Of a stretch of DNA of 64,000 nucleotides, positions 41,455 through 54,374 are shown piece after piece. The stretch comes from Metarhizium brunneum (lineage: Eukaryota > Ascomycota > Sordariomycetes > Hypocreales > Clavicipitaceae): contig NC_089422.1 of assembly GCF_013426205.1 (NCBI RefSeq), forward strand, positions 1,364,001 to 1,428,000, read 5' to 3'. Under the pieces are notes generated by a model. That model ran no database searches and was not told the origin of the DNA. It saw only the letters and a list, made by a program, of their open reading frames with translations. The translations under genes were made by a program, and so were the position numbers. How positions within the stretch are numbered: position 1 is the first letter of the stretch; each line of letters opens with the position of its first letter.

Positions 41455-44400
41455 ATGGAGCCGCTGGAGAGTGCGGCGGACGTTGTCCATCCTGAAGTTC
41501 GAGCCCATATTAGCAGCCTTGTGTCGGCGGTATGTAAAATGTCCTGTAGCTTGGCCTGATTCAGCGAGGGAATAACCTGACAACTTCATATCTTGCAGCT
41601 CGGTGGCACGAGTGCAGAAGACGATGGCAACTATCAGCTCGGTGACGATGCGCTCGAAGTTTTGCGCGATCTAAAGCGCTGGATTCGATTCTACGACGAG
41701 AAAACCAACCGAATGGATGTCGCACGGTGTATTTACGAAGCGAACCTCATCGAGGGAGACCTGCTCCCAATTCTAAGGACGTGGCCTGAGAACGCAATGG
41801 ACAACAAATTTCGGTCAAGAATCGCGCTGGCTTGCTTCGAACTAATGGTTCCATTGACTTGGCCAATAGATTGGGATAAGGAGCGCATGACGGTAAACCA
41901 TCACAGGCATCTGCCCGTCTTGGAGCTTGCGCAGGTCCAGTACAAGAGGGCAATCATCAACTTTGACGGTGCCCGTATCTTACATGCTGCTGTCAGAGCA
42001 GCACTGCCGGCCATGGCGCTTCCCATTGGCGACCGAACAGCAAGGGATCAGGGCGTCATCAAGCTTGTTCTGTTCTTCCTGCGGAACATGGCCTCGATTA
42101 CGCCGCCTCCCAACGACAAATACGAAGGCGACGAATCCCAAGTCTCTCGGTCGGCTATCATTGATGCCTTCTCCTACCAAGACATTTTCCATGTACTGCT
42201 CATGCTCTCATCGAATATGGGCGAGGACTTCCGGACCGAAGACACGACTGTTATGGAAATCATTTACCATCTAGTCAAGCGTGTTGATCCCGAAAAGCTT
42301 TTTATGAATGAGCAGCAGCTGAACAAGGCCAAAGCTACCGAGTTATCGGCCTTGATGAGTAAAGAATCAGCCATGCTACAGTCGCATAACCGTAAAGGAG
42401 CCACCCGCCACAATCGATTTGGAACCATGATCTGGGTTAAACGAGATGATGGTAAAATGTCATCCTTATCAGGACAAGATGCGCTGGCTGATGCCGCGGT
42501 CCGCAACCAGAAAATGGACGAAATCAAGAAGTTCAAGCCTCCACGGCGGGCGCGAAAAGACAACCAAAATGAGAGGGATCTCGGCCCTCCTGTCAAGCTC
42601 AACGCTCGTGCCAACGACCAGCTGCGCAAATTTGTTGATGAGTTTCTCGATTCTGGCTTCAATCCGTTATTCCAACACATTCGCAAGACCATTGATCGAG
42701 AAGCGCCGCACTTGCTTCAGCATCACCGCCGGCAATTCTTTTACCTGGTTGCTTGGTTTCTGGAAGCAGAGCGGGTTCGTCGAAAGGTCAAAAAGCCCAA
42801 CAGGAAGGAGTCTGCAGACATTAGCGGCTTTCAATTGGTTGCTGGTGTGCTGAATCAGGAAATGTTCATCACGTTGAGTCGGGCATTACAGGAGAGCTAC
42901 GACATGAAGGATTGGACAGAATTGACCGCGGTTATGCGATGCTTTACCCAGATTCTGTTAACAGTTCAGGAGATGGCGGAGTCGGCCAACGAGGATGATG
43001 AGCAAATTGCAGAAAACGTGTTGAGCCGACTCTTTTACGAAGAGTCGGCACATGATGCTATTGCCAATATCATTAAGACGTATAAGGACCAGGGATTTGA
43101 CTATCTAGATGCCTCTACAGAACTTGTTCACAACTTTTTACGAATCCTAGAGGCGTATTCGAAGCAGAATGTGGACATGCAAGTCCGTTCAAGGAAGCGG
43201 ACACGCAGGAAGAAGAAACAGGCGGCAAAGGAAGGCGGCGATGAAGAGGAAGCGGTTTTGGATGATTCAGCCGACGACGAGGAAGCAGCTGAGCGCACAT
43301 CCAAGGAACGCAAGTTTGATTTTCACAAATATTCGACTCGATTTGCACCTCAAGGCGTCGTCGACACCTTTATCCGGTTCACAAAGTACTACCGAGACTT
43401 GACAGACACGCAATTGAAGCGTGCTCATCGGTACTTTTACCGTCTGGCCTTCAAGCAAGATATGAGCGTCATGCTCTTCCGTGTTGACATTATTCATCTG
43501 TTGTACAATATGATCAAGGGACCCAATGCGCTGGAAAAATCATCCAGCATGTTCAGGGACTGGGAGGAGCTTGTGAAGCAGATTCTGCGTAAATGTACCA
43601 AAAAGATACAAGAACGACCGGAACTGATCATCGAGATGCTCTTCAGCAAGCTTCAGGGCACCGCATTCTTCCTGGAGTACGGACATGAGAGACAAACCAC
43701 AAGCAAGAGCCAACGGAAACCCGCGGCCGAACTGGAGTTCAAGCACACGGAAGAGCGGGACGAGCAAGTTGCCATTGCAGTAGGTGCACTGTTGGACAAG
43801 AACGGCAGCGAACATATCAGCTGGGTAAGACAGGTGTTGTCAGACGCTGAGTCTGAACGTCGGGCATGGACTGCCGCCGCGGATGCTAAACGCGACGCTG
43901 AGGCCGTGTTTGGAGACGACCCTGCCATCACAGACACAGAGCCAAAGACGCCTCCTGTATTCTGTAAGATGAAATATTTCCCCCCTCTCTACCCGTCGAC
44001 TTGAAAGCTAACTTGCACGCAGCCGTCAAGCCAGACGGCGCCGAACGCCGAACAGCCATGTTCAAGAACGCACACCTCCGTCTTCTCATGAAGCTCTCCG
44101 GCATGCAACTTATGGGCCCAGCATCTGAAGAAACCCCAGAGAGCCTATGGATCATCCCCGAAACCATATCCGCAGACCAGCTCAAAGACACCATCCACTT
44201 CATCAATCAAGCAGAGTTCAGCCCGCCCACCTTTGAAGACGGCTTCCTGGCAGAACACCAACTGAAGCGCAAGGCAGCACCCAAAAAGAAGGCCGCGTTT
44301 GATGACGAAGAGGATGCCGACGACGACGGCTTCCTCGATGACGAGACGCTCTTCCCCGCCGGGGGGCCAACGTCCCGCAAACTCGCCGACGAAAAGAAGA

Positions 44401-45002
44401 AGCCCAAGAAGACGCGGAGACGCCGCAAGGCGAACAATACGGTGGAACTGGACGACTCTGTTGTCGAGGAAAAGGTTCGCAAGCGCCGGGAGAAGGAGCT
44501 TGAAAAAGCGCGCAAAATCAAATCAGCATTGTATGTGCGTGACGGCGACGATGAGTTTGACTCGGACGAGGATGAGGCATTCTTTGCACGGGAGCGCGAG
44601 ATTGCGACCCGTGCGAAGAAGGCGGCTGAGTCGGCGCGCGAGCCCACTTTACTGCCCAAGAAGAGAAAGTCAACGGCGGTATCGGACGTCAGTGACGAAG
44701 ACGAGGAGGAGGATGAGCAGGACGATTTGAATCTTGCGAGGAGGATACTGAGTAGTCAGGAGGGCGGGGAAAGCGATACGGATGATACGCCTGTCGATTT
44801 GAGTGACGGGGAGGCGAGGAAGAGAAGGAGAGTCAGTGTAGAGGAACGGGATGGCGATAACGACGCCGACATGGATGTTGATATAATTACCAAGATGGCG
44901 GAAATGCAGGATGACGATGGAGAGGAGACAACGCAAGTTGTGGTCACCAGGAGACCCAGGGTACGCGGTGGATTTATCATGGACAGTGACGATGATGAGT
45001 AG
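41455..45002 (+). CDS. TOF1: Topoisomerase 1-associated factor 1 (Tof1/Swi1/Timeless)
   Basis: This is a nuclear replication-fork protection protein that pairs with Csm3/Swi3 and supports checkpoint signalling and fork pausing. Exons are 41455-41529, 41599-43963 and 44023-45002, in frame, giving 1139 residues (the family is about 1100-1240). The N-terminus [11 protein letters not shown] is joined to the TIMELESS domain ([41 protein letters not shown]). The middle has [11 protein letters not shown] and the Timeless-C-like helices (about 42.6-43.9 kb). The last 300 residues are highly charged, with Asp/Glu blocks and basic nuclear-localisation-like clusters. The second intron is 59 nt; without it the frame ends after eleven codons. 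Confidence 0.93.
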
Positions 45003-45214
45003 ATGGGACTTGAAGCACGGCGTTTTGCATGGCGACCCGAGGAATGAACAAATGATCGGGAATCAGGCGTTTATTTCATCTCATGCTAGTTTGTACGTCT
45101 ATACGTTAATACATATCCAACTACGCGCTACCCGGCCAACTATTAATCTAACCCGGTACTACAGACCGAAAGCACAGGCTAATGATGCCACAAAAAGAAG
45201 AAGCAAAGCCGCAA
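45003..45214. other. Convergent 3' region (TOF1 / BOR1)
   Basis: The 212 bp hold the 3' ends of two convergent genes. Nothing else was seen. Confidence 0.4.
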
Positions 45215-47347
45215 TTACCGCTGCACGCTCATGCTCGTCGTTGCCGTGCTCCGCGCACTCGGCAACCTCCCCAGCTCGGCCAAATCCTCGCGACTCCTCC
45301 TCGCAGCCCCGGGGCTCGCAAAGACACGGTCCCCGGGCCCTCTCGAGCCAGAGGAACGACTAGAGACAGCCGTCCCGTCACCGCTTCGATCCGCCGGCGG
45401 CGGCGGAGGCCCGGCGGCGCCACCCCACGAGCCGCCGATTCCTTCCATCGTGAAATCCGACGCCGTGGGCGCATCCAACACGTCCAGTTCGTCGGGGCGA
45501 AACAGCCTCGGCAAGACGAGCGCGCGTAGCGGAATCAGCAGGAAGATGAAGACGGGGAACCCAACCGCCGCGATGGTCTGGGTAATGGCAAAGGTGGCCC
45601 CGAACCCGAGCAGCTCGATGGCGACAAAGAGCCACACGGCCGAACGGCGCTTAATGCTCCGCAGCGGCGCGTCGGGAGGGGTGAGGTTGGTGTCGCGCGC
45701 CAGGAAGACGAGCTTGGCGGTGATGCCATTCGCCTCGAGGGCCTGGACGCCCATGACGAAGAAGAGGCCTGCCAGGACGCCATGGGGGATGAGGTGCAGG
45801 ACGACGAGCAAGGGCCCCGTCATGGTGCCGAGCGTCAGGAGACCCTGGGCGAGGTTGGAAAGGCGCTGCTCCACGACATGCGTAGTCTCCAGGGTGAAGT
45901 CGCCCTTATCCTGGCCCTTTTCATCGAGCCGCTTCACCGGCTTGCTGACGCAGAGCGACTCCGTGTGGAAGGGGGCCTGGGGGATGAGGCCGTTGGGGAA
46001 CGGGAGGCCGAGGATGCCCGCGACGCCGGTGGTGATGCCGAGCAGGAAGATGTCCCAGTGGAAGCCGGCGGGTTTGCGGAGCGGGAACTCGCTGCCCTGG
46101 GCGATGAGAGACGACACTGCGACCCGGTGGTGTGGTTAGCTGAGAGCTCTGGCGGGCACGCTCGAGAATGGTTTGGAAAAAGAGGGAGGGGGGGGGTGAA
46201 CCGACCATTGTGGTCGAACCAGAACAAGACGGTCAGCAAGATGGCAAAGGGCAGCGCGGTAAAGACTTCACCGACGCTCAGGTGCCAGAAACGAACCAGC
46301 CAGGGCCTCCCGCTGGTCGGCTCAAAGGCAAGTCCCGTCGGCAACCTCTCCAACTCGACGCGGGCCATGCGCCCGATGTATACGAAGCCCGTGAAGAAGA
46401 TGAGGGTCAGCGGCGTGCCGTAATCCTTGAGAAACACGCGCACAGGCTGCTTGAACAGGCTGCTCGTGCCCAGCTCGCCGCACACGTACGCCACCATGAA
46501 GACCAGCAGGGCCGCCATGATGGACAGGTAGAAGGGGGCCCCGTCGCCGAGGCGATCGAGCACCTGGATGCCCTTCTGGAGGTAGATGAAGGCGACGTAG
46601 AAGCCGAAGATGTCGCAGGGAAACCGGGTGACCCAGCGCAGCCAGTTGCACGAGTTTGTAACCGCCAGGAGGACATGCAGAATGAGGGACCATCTACGCG
46701 TGTGAGCAATTGCTTTCCTTTTTCCCAGCAGCAGAGGGGAGGGGGGAACATACATGCCTATCCAGGCCATGAAGCCAATATAGTCTACGCCCGTGTCTTT
46801 CATAATGTCGTATACAGTGCTGGGGGTGTTTGTTAGTTTCCCCGACGCGCCAAAGCCGGTATCATGAAGACCAACTAGTTAAATACGGTAATAGGACCTG
46901 GTACGATCAGCACACACACTTTGTTCATGGCACCACGACACGTACCAGTGACGCCAACGATGACCAGCGGCTGCGCTGCAAACACTGCAAACACAACCGA
47001 CCCCAAAACGGACGCCAGCAGCACCTCATTCACGCCGTAATTAGAGCCCGTCTTGGAAAACATGTCGAGCGAGAAGGCCAGCGCCGGCAAGATACTAAAA
47101 GGTGGTTTCTTCTTTAGTTTCTGGTTCCTCGGGATGGACGGCAAAAACACACAGAAGAGACGGCATACTTTGCAAAGTACATGTAGACCGTCGCAGGAAC
47201 AACTCGATAGTCCCAGGCGTCCAGCCAATCGCTCCCATAATAAGGCGCCCGCCTCCGCACGTCGTTGACCATGCCGCGGAACAAATGGACCTTGTACCAA
47301 GAAGGCGGCTGCCCTGCGGGAAGACGGTTGCCGTCGTCCATCGTCAT
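45215..47347 (-). CDS. BOR1: Anion/boron exporter of the SLC4 family (Bor1-like)
   Basis: This is a polytopic plasma-membrane or vacuolar transporter that in yeast exports borate; HCO3_cotransp fold. Exons on the minus strand are 47347-47169, 47094-46946, 46897-46876, 46819-46754, 46693-46206 and 46116-45215 (601 residues). All joins are in frame. Exon 3 is a 22-nt micro-exon encoding PITVFNY, needed to rebuild GVT-GPITVFNYTVYD. Family motifs: FANILPALAFSLDMF, GVNEVLLASVLGS, TNSCNWLRWVTRF, FDHNVSSLIAQ, FPLRKPAGFHWD, GLPFPNGLIPQAPFHTESL. About ten to twelve membrane segments are visible. The C-terminal tail is Gly/Pro/Ser/Arg-rich and disordered, without similarity. Confidence 0.92.
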
Positions 47348-48402
47348 GTGCGTGTGTCCTCGCGTGCCGGGGGTGGGGGGTGTATTCAATGTTCCGTGAT
47401 GACCAAAGGGGTGGATTGGATGATGACGACAAGTCGGCAACGAAGCTCGTCTATAGGCGCATACTCTATATAGAAACATCAAAGAAGAAGAAGAGAAGAA
47501 GAGAAAAAGAAAAGAAAAGCAGCAAGATGGTGAATAAATCCTCCAACGGCCCGTGGTGCTGCTCCATGCCAAGTTGATGACGGCGACTCTCAAACCATGC
47601 AGGAAACTTTTCCAAGGGTCGAATCGGACCCAGCGAACTGCTAGTACTTGCTAGGGGCACAAGCACTTGGGTAAAGTACGTGAGTACATAACTAACTCGG
47701 CGGTGCTTGGGTTCCAAGCTTCCTTTGCGCCTCGGTACACCGGGAATGGGAATACTGCGTATGCCAGAGGCGAATTACACTCGGCCACAAATCCTCGTCA
47801 CCAAGTGTCGCACGAGTCAAGGTGCTCGAAAGAAGGAATCACGTTGCATTCCAAGTCGACGCTGCTATCATCAACTCGGCTCCGTTCCCTCCACACAACC
47901 GGGAACTTTCTAAGCCAATCAGCATGCAGCATTTCGCTGCGTCCGGACGATTCACGCGGGTGAGCCCAAATCACCACCCCTGGCCGAGAACTCATCATAC
48001 GCTTCATCCATTGACGTCTACACGGACGATTCTATTCTACTCCCCTCAGGTATACCTACATACATACATACAGTTTTTACATGACAAAAAAGAGTTTGCC
48101 CGTCCCCATGAGCGCCAGCCAGCACGCGCTATTATGCTGAAATACAAAGGCCGGGTATGCCTTCTTTATAGATAGATAAGAGTTGAGAGAAAGGGTCCTT
48201 TGCGCCAGCTCAAGCTTGCCGCTCAGTAACCAGCAAGGCCCCCAGGCATGAGAGCCCAGTCAGTCACACCTCTGAGCCATTTACATCCGCCAATCCGCAG
48301 GCCACATCACGTTTCCAGCATATCAAAAATCACTTCGGCTGCTGTGTAACCCCTGTCGCTTCTCTGAAAATAGCCTTCGTCTTCGAAAAAAAAAACCACA
48401 CG
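47348..48402. other. Intergenic, about 1 kb
   Basis: BOR1 promoter side plus the 3' flank of the m-AAA gene. It has a purine-rich GAAGAA/AAAAGAAAAG run at 47484-47526 and no gene. Confidence 0.4.
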
Positions 48403-51199
48403 TCATCTTGATCCATCAGTATGTTGGCTGAAGGCTGGGGCCGGAGCTGGAGGCTCTTCTTTTGGTGTGTCCGTCTCGTCCGCAGGGAATGGTGCTGGCG
48501 GTGCGCTCTCCTCCTTGCCACCCCCAAAGTACTTCTCAAACTCCTCATTGTTGTCTTCGAATGGTCTCTTGCCCAGAATACGAACCATGTCGTCCCGGAC
48601 AAGAACCTCCTTCTTCAGCAGCTCCTCGGCTATGAGCCCAACCTCGCGCTTCTTCTCGAGTAAGAGGTCCTTGCATCGTTGATAGGCTTCATCCACAATT
48701 CTGTGCACCTCTTGGTCGATTTGTTGAGCCGTTGCCTCAGCAAACGGCTTCTGCATCCGGTTCGGGTCGTTCTCGAAGAAGACGGGTCCAACCTTGTCAG
48801 ACATTCCCCACTGCGTCACCATATTTCGCGCCATTTGTGATACCTTCTTGAAGTCGTCGCTTGCGCCAGTCGTCACAGTGGGAAAGTGGAGTTCTTCCGA
48901 AACACGACCCCCCATTGTCATCGCCATGCGATCCATCAGCTGGTTGGTGTTCATCAGGTAAGCATCCTGAGGCAGGTACTGCGCATATCCAAGAGCACCC
49001 TGCCCACGAGGGATAATAGAGACCTTCAAAAGAGGGTCGGCGTGGCGAAGAAACCAGCCGCAGATGGCATGCCCAGCCTCGTGATAAGCCACCGTCTTCT
49101 TCTCGTCCGGTTTCAACACAAGGGACTTGCGCTCCAACCCTCCAATGACACGCTCGATTGCTCGCTCAAAATGTATCATTTTGACTTCCTCGGCATTACC
49201 TCGAGCAGCTGTCATATTCGTCAGCATTCAATTTCACACACACACAAGTCATAGACGCGGATGGGTATGGGTACGCACCAATGAGGGCTGCCTCGTTGAC
49301 AACGTTGGAGATGTCGGCACCAGAAAATCCAGGAGTCAAAGTGGCAAGGCGGCCGACGAGGAAGTCTTGGTCTTCATTGGTGACAATCTTCTTGAGATAC
49401 ACCTTGAAGATTTCCTTGCGTCCGCTCATGGTCGGTCGGTCAATAAAGATGTGTCTATCAAATCGCCCAGGTCGCATGAGGGCCTTGTCCAGAATGTCTG
49501 CGCGATTTGTACCAGCCAACACGACAACTTGCTCACGAGTGTTAAAACCGTCCATTTCAGTCAAGATTTGATTCAGCGTGGCCTCTCGTTCATCGTTGCC
49601 ACCAAATCCACGTCCGCTCTCCATTCGCGCACGGCCAATGGCATCGATTTCGTCAATAAAGATGATGCATGGAGCGTTCTTGCGGCCCTCAGCGAACAAG
49701 TCTCGCACCCTAGAAGGACCGACTCCAACAAACATCTCGACGAACTCGGATCCGCTCACACTGAAGAAGGGAACCCCGGATTCGCCGGCAGTAGCTTTCG
49801 CAAGGAGCGTCTTTCCGGTACCTGGTGGGCCAGCCAGAATAGCACCCCGAGGAATCTTGGCGCCAAGCTTCTCAAACTTCTCGGGTTGCTTCAAGAAACT
49901 GACAAACTCCATGATTTCGGTCTTGGCTTCCTCCAGGCCAGCAACGTCGGCAAACTTGACCTTGACAGCGCTCTCGGCGTTAAACTTCTTAGCTTTGCTC
50001 TTGCCAAAGTTGAACATGCCACCGCCACCAGCCCGGCCGCCCATGGATCGCTGAGTCCATAAAATGAGACCGATGAATAGTAGGGTTGGGCCAAAGGCCA
50101 AGAGAAGGTTACCAATTGTGCTGCCACCAGCCTCGTAGCTAACGGGTATTCTCTCTGAAGCGGGAATGCCAAGTTGATCCTGAGCCTCTTCAAGCTTCTT
50201 CTCGAATGACTCTACGGAGCCAATGGTGAAAATGTAGGTCCTCTTGCCATTGGAGCCAGCATCGCCTTGGGCAGCATCCGGGTGCAGCTCGACACGAACT
50301 TGAGAGCCGTTGACCACAACCATTTTTTGTACAAGACCCTTATCCAGGAAAGCCCTCCGCATTTCCTGCCAGGTGATTTCCTTTTCAGAGAATGGCTTGC
50401 TGAGCGAGTCAACCGCCCATAGCGTGATACCGAGAACGAGACCTGTCTGAAGAGCGTCCATCCAGCCATTTCGCTCGGGCTTTTTGGGGCCTCCAGGTCC
50501 CTGGTGATGTGATCCGCCCTCATCCGGCTTCTTATTACGAGCTTCGAATTCGGGCTCACTCTTGCCAGTATGAGCATCGTTTTGCTCTTGGTCCGGTCGT
50601 TGGTTCTGATCAAACATTCGATTTCCTTTTCGTTGCTCCTCAACTTCCCATTCGGCCAAACGCTCAGCCATCATGAATACGCATCGCATCAGTCGGCCCT
50701 TGTCCAGTATCGACAAGTTGCCCGGACCTCTGCGCATCTTGGCCAACAAGTCACGGACCTCAGCGGGAGCACCAGTCTGCTGCAGACCTCGCAGGATGTC
50801 CTTCAAAGTGGCTCTTTGAGCCTCTGGCAGAACTTTCTGGAAAGCATCTAGCTGAGCAATTTCGTCTTTTGATAAACGAATCCATCCTTCGGGAAGCGGC
50901 GCGAGTTTTGTAAGATCAGAATCCTTCTCTTTACCAGTCTTGGTTTCAGATTCATTTTGGTTTTTGGGTATTTCGGGAGTACTGTCTTTGTTCGCCTTCG
51001 AGTCTTCGTCTGGCTGCGGCGGCTTTGAAGATGAGTAGTACCTCACAGAGAGGCCGTAGGCACCTGTCACTGTCCGTGTGGGAATCGACCGTGACGCTGC
51101 GGGCAATCGTAGACTCCGGTGAAGACTGGTTTGTTGCGAGAGCCTAGCTAGCCGCGCGAGCTGGCTCGATTGTCGGAGATATCTTGACATATTGGGCAT
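48403..51199 (-). CDS. Mitochondrial m-AAA protease subunit (Afg3/Yta12, FtsH family)
   Basis: This is an ATP-dependent zinc metalloprotease of the mitochondrial inner membrane; it degrades unassembled membrane proteins and processes ribosomal protein L32 in yeast. Exons on the minus strand are 51199-49279 and 49208-48403 (908 residues). A Ser/Arg/Leu-rich presequence is followed by a charged linker. Then come the FtsH extracellular domain between two membrane segments ([13 protein letters not shown] and [16 protein letters not shown]), Walker A GPPGTGKT, Walker B IIFIDEID and the second region of homology GTNRADILD...RPGRFDR. The intron follows NEAALI; after it the peptidase domain carries HEAGH (residues 683-687). 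The C-terminus is Glu/Pro-rich. Which of the two hetero-oligomer partners it is cannot be settled by eye. Confidence 0.94.
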
Positions 51200-51784
51200 A
51201 TCGGAGCTGTCGCAGGAAGCGGAACCACCGGAGTTGGTGAGGAAAGATTGGACGAAGAGCGCCTTATCTCATGAGCCGCGTAGACCAGTCCTCCACAGTT
51301 CAGCAGCGTTCGATCCAAGGGGCGCACACCCAACAGTAGCGTAGGCAGGGGAAAATCCAACGCTACGTGGAAAAGGGTTGACGGCAAATACAAGACTCGA
51401 AGCTTCTGGTGATGAGTCCACTTCGAACCAGAAATTAAACTGCGTCACGTGGATCAACCTCGAAATTGTGGGTCTCCAGGGTAGCTCTGTAGGCACCATG
51501 AGGTGGCGACAAAGACATGAAAATCGTTGTACGTAGTGTGGCAGACAAATAGAAAAGAAAAGCCATTTAAAATGTGGGGTTGGTCACGGATTAATAATAA
51601 GGTTGTCAACTCCCTCAAAATTGCGCATCTGTACTGAGAGGGTTGAGGCTAGCATTGGTTGTAAATGCAACGTACTGGATTTTTGAGGGCATCCATCCTT
51701 AACTCGGAGACACCGCGACAAAGATGAACCCTTGATCAAGCATTGTAGCATATGGCTTCATTGCTTCCGAGACCGTCATCAAAG
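51200..51784. other. Intergenic, m-AAA promoter / MTQ1 3' side
   Basis: These 585 bp show no ORF of interest. They probably contain the m-AAA 5' UTR and promoter. Confidence 0.4.
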
Positions 51785-52855
51785 CTAAATATCCCATTGC
51801 AAGCGTAGTAGAATTGACCGAATCTGGCCCCGTCCTCTTACCGGAATCCTTCGAGACATATCATTCAATTCCACAACAAGCTCTGCTGCTTCTCCGTCAG
51901 CCGCGGTTAGGTCTGGCCAATCGCGCCAAACCTCAGCCATGACGAACTCTGCTACTCTGTGTTGAAATAAACGGCCTAATATACGACGAGCTTGTGATTC
52001 TTCTCCCAGTTCGAGAAGCGCGACACTCGGTTTTAGTAACATGGCGATATCCAGCAGTCTAGAGTAAAACACATCTTCGTGCAGCCATCCAGCTGGAACA
52101 GGCAAATCATGATTTGGAACAAGGGCTAAGCGCGGTTCGTACTTGCGAACAGAATATCCCAGACCCCCCTGGCCAAAATCCCAGGCCCTTTGGGAGACAT
52201 ATGGTGGGTTTGACAGCAATATGTCGCAAGGAGTTTGGGCTACAGGGGTAATATCTTGGTCCTTGAAGATGTCACCCCTCAAGATATCAAGCTTTTGATC
52301 AGGCTGAGAAGTCGCAATATTGCCTAGCTTGGCATTATGGTGGACATTGAGCTTTGCGAGGCCGACTGCCTGGGGCGAAATGTCAACTCCTCGAACACGT
52401 AAGCGCCGAAAAGATGGCTGAAGCAAAGTATACAAAAGCAAAGGAATGCAGCCTGTGCCCGTGCAAAGGTCAACTATGCTCAACTCGGCAGTATCATTGC
52501 TTGACTTGCTACCCAAAATTTCTCCCGTCTTGATCAGATCAACAAGGTGGTATGTGTAGGCCTCTGTCTCCGGGCGAGGGATGAGCACGCCCGACCTGCA
52601 TTTAATATCCAGGGGTCCAAAAGGCTGAGAGCCGAGAATATACTGCAGAGGCACCCCACGACGTCGTCGCTGGCAAAGTAACCTGAGTCGCTGAGCCTTG
52701 CTGTCTGAGTGCGTCGTTGTCTCCCTCGCATACTCTGTGAGCCAGCGGAGCTCATTTTTGGCGGATTGAATGTCGCGACATGCAGGAACCAAAGCAGCCA
52801 GATTGCGGGAGCGTTGTTTGGCTTGCTGGAGAAGCCATGGTGGAAGTCGTGGCAT
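51785..52855 (-). CDS. MTQ1: HemK/Mtq1-type protein N5-glutamine methyltransferase
   Basis: It methylates the Gln of the GGQ motif in peptide release factors; the yeast orthologue works in mitochondria. It is a single exon of 356 residues. The N-terminal helical domain has RRRRGVPLQYILGSQPFG. The substrate loop is IPRPETEAYTYHLVD. SAM motif I is VDLCTGTGCIPLLL, and the catalytic signature NPPY lies in ILLSNPPYVSQRAWD. A later LELGEESQARRIL segment is typical. The family's usual G-x-G loop is present as TGTG. It is divergent from RPB11. Confidence 0.9.
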   Translation of the reverse strand: MPRLPPWLLQQAKQRSRNLAALVPACRDIQSAKNELRWLTEYARETTTHSDSKAQRLRLLCQRRRRGVPLQYILGSQPFGPLDIKCRSGVLIPRPETEAYTYHLVDLIKTGEILGSKSSNDTAELSIVDLCTGTGCIPLLLYTLLQPSFRRLRVRGVDISPQAVGLAKLNVHHNAKLGNIATSQPDQKLDILRGDIFKDQDITPVAQTPCDILLSNPPYVSQRAWDFGQGGLGYSVRKYEPRLALVPNHDLPVPAGWLHEDVFYSRLLDIAMLLKPSVALLELGEESQARRILGRLFQHRVAEFVMAEVWRDWPDLTAADGEAAELVVELNDMSRRIPVRGRGQIRSILLRLQWDI

Positions 52856-53793
52856 TGACCGGCCGCTTTACATGATCCAGACAATTGAGAATTTTTACCG
52901 CTGAGTAATAATAGCCAAAGTCGAAAAAGAATGCAAGAGGAAAAGTTACCAACCCGTTGAGCCTGACGAGATGTTCGGAGAGAAAAAATATGGGCCAATT
53001 GAGTGATGCGGCTTGTCTCAGTGAAAGGCGCCACATGCCCAGTCTCGTGGTGGGGTTTACCCGAGTTATACCCATTTGCGCGCCAATGATTTGACTGGCG
53101 ACTGAAGATCATGGTTCCCATTTTAGACTCGTGATTCAACGATCCGATCTGTGATTGCGACTGTTGTGAACCACAGCGCCGGTGTTATATTTTTGGATAT
53201 AAATTTTTTCAAGTATTTCAACAAAGTCTCGTAGAAAAATTTACGAGACCGATTATCTGAGTCGATCCGGGCCCCAGGGCATCTCATCACATCCTTATTC
53301 GACGACGGGACGTTCACTCTGAAATTGACGTCCAGGGTTTCAGAGACCCGAGTACAGAATGAACGCACCAGATCGGTAAGTCTGCATGAAACGTTTTCAG
53401 CCAATGATGATACCCGATACCTTCGGAGATTTTGATGTTTGAACACATTTGTGGCCGGTCAGCGAGTGCCGAAACTGGATGATGCCAGCATGGAGAGGAC
53501 TGTTTGCTCAGGCGTACTTTCCCCAAACAAATATTATGGCGAATTGCGGCTTGGGGGTTTTAAGCCACTACGAAACGATCATGAGTCAAGTTCAAGTGAG
53601 CTGTCGGCGTGTCAGCTGCCCGTCGGCCCTTGGCATCTCTGACAGCTGCGAGCCGGAACACACGTAACCGGCTGGTGCTGCATTATCTTTGCAGGAGGAA
53701 TGTTAAAAAATTCACCCCAAAACGAACAAAACTGGGCTGCGAAAATACGACACCCTATCCCTTCAGCGCATCTCTGTCCTCTCTCACCTCGCC
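52856..53793. promoter_or_regulatory. Divergent region, MTQ1 / RPB11
   Basis: 938 bp between head-to-head genes. Several short ORFs overlap without family similarity. The RPB11 promoter is presumably in the last few hundred bases. Confidence 0.4.
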
Positions 53794-54374
53794 ATGACCG
53801 GCTGCAATCCAAAGCACTTCAACCTCCAAGATGATCCGTTGCGTGCACTTGAACCACATTCTCTGCCCAACACATGACTAACGACATATAGTTTCGAGCT
53901 CTTCTTGCTGAGCGAAGGGGAGAAACGAATTGAGGAGAAGGTGTACTCTGGTGTGTGGGCTCGAAAAATATCACCTCAGTCGATGTCGTAAGTCTAACGT
54001 CAAGCAGGCATGTCCAACACATCAGACTTTATTTTGAACAAGGAGGATCATACATTGGGCAACCTCCTCTCTGAGCACATCAAGGCTCACCCTAATGTCT
54101 ACATGGCTGGCTACAAGCGTACGCATTCCCACATTCCCCCATATACCATCAGCCGTTTAACGTAACCCTGGTAGTCGGCCACCCCAATGTCCCTCAGCTC
54201 TTTATCCGCGTCCAAACAGACGGTACCAAAACTCCCCGCGAGGTATTCACCGCCGTCTGCGAAAAGCTTATCAACCAGCTAGAGTCACTACACCAAGAAT
54301 TCACACGTGAATGGGAACTTCGGCGCATCACCAACACTGGAGAGCAGGGCAACATGCAAGGGACTGGTTTCTAA
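53794..54374 (+). CDS. RPB11: DNA-directed RNA polymerase II subunit RPB11
   Basis: This small alpha-like subunit heterodimerises with RPB3 in the polymerase II assembly platform. Exons are 53794-53837, 53892-53950, 54008-54118 and 54175-54374, giving 137 residues. Joined motifs: FELFLLSEGEKRIEE; the family signature LNKEDHTLGNLLSEHI; YMAGYKLGHPNVPQLFIRVQTDG; and the C-terminal helix REVFTAVCEKLINQLESLHQEF. The N-terminus MTGCNPKHFNLQDDP is slightly longer than in yeast. The introns are 54-57 nt. Confidence 0.92.

Noticed and set aside
45231..46139. 302-codon plus-strand ORF opposite the BOR1 3' exon
   Set aside because: It mirrors a GC-rich coding exon with clear SLC4 motifs on the other strand.
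49127..50062. 311-codon plus-strand ORF opposite the m-AAA protease
   Set aside because: Antisense shadow of the AAA domain.
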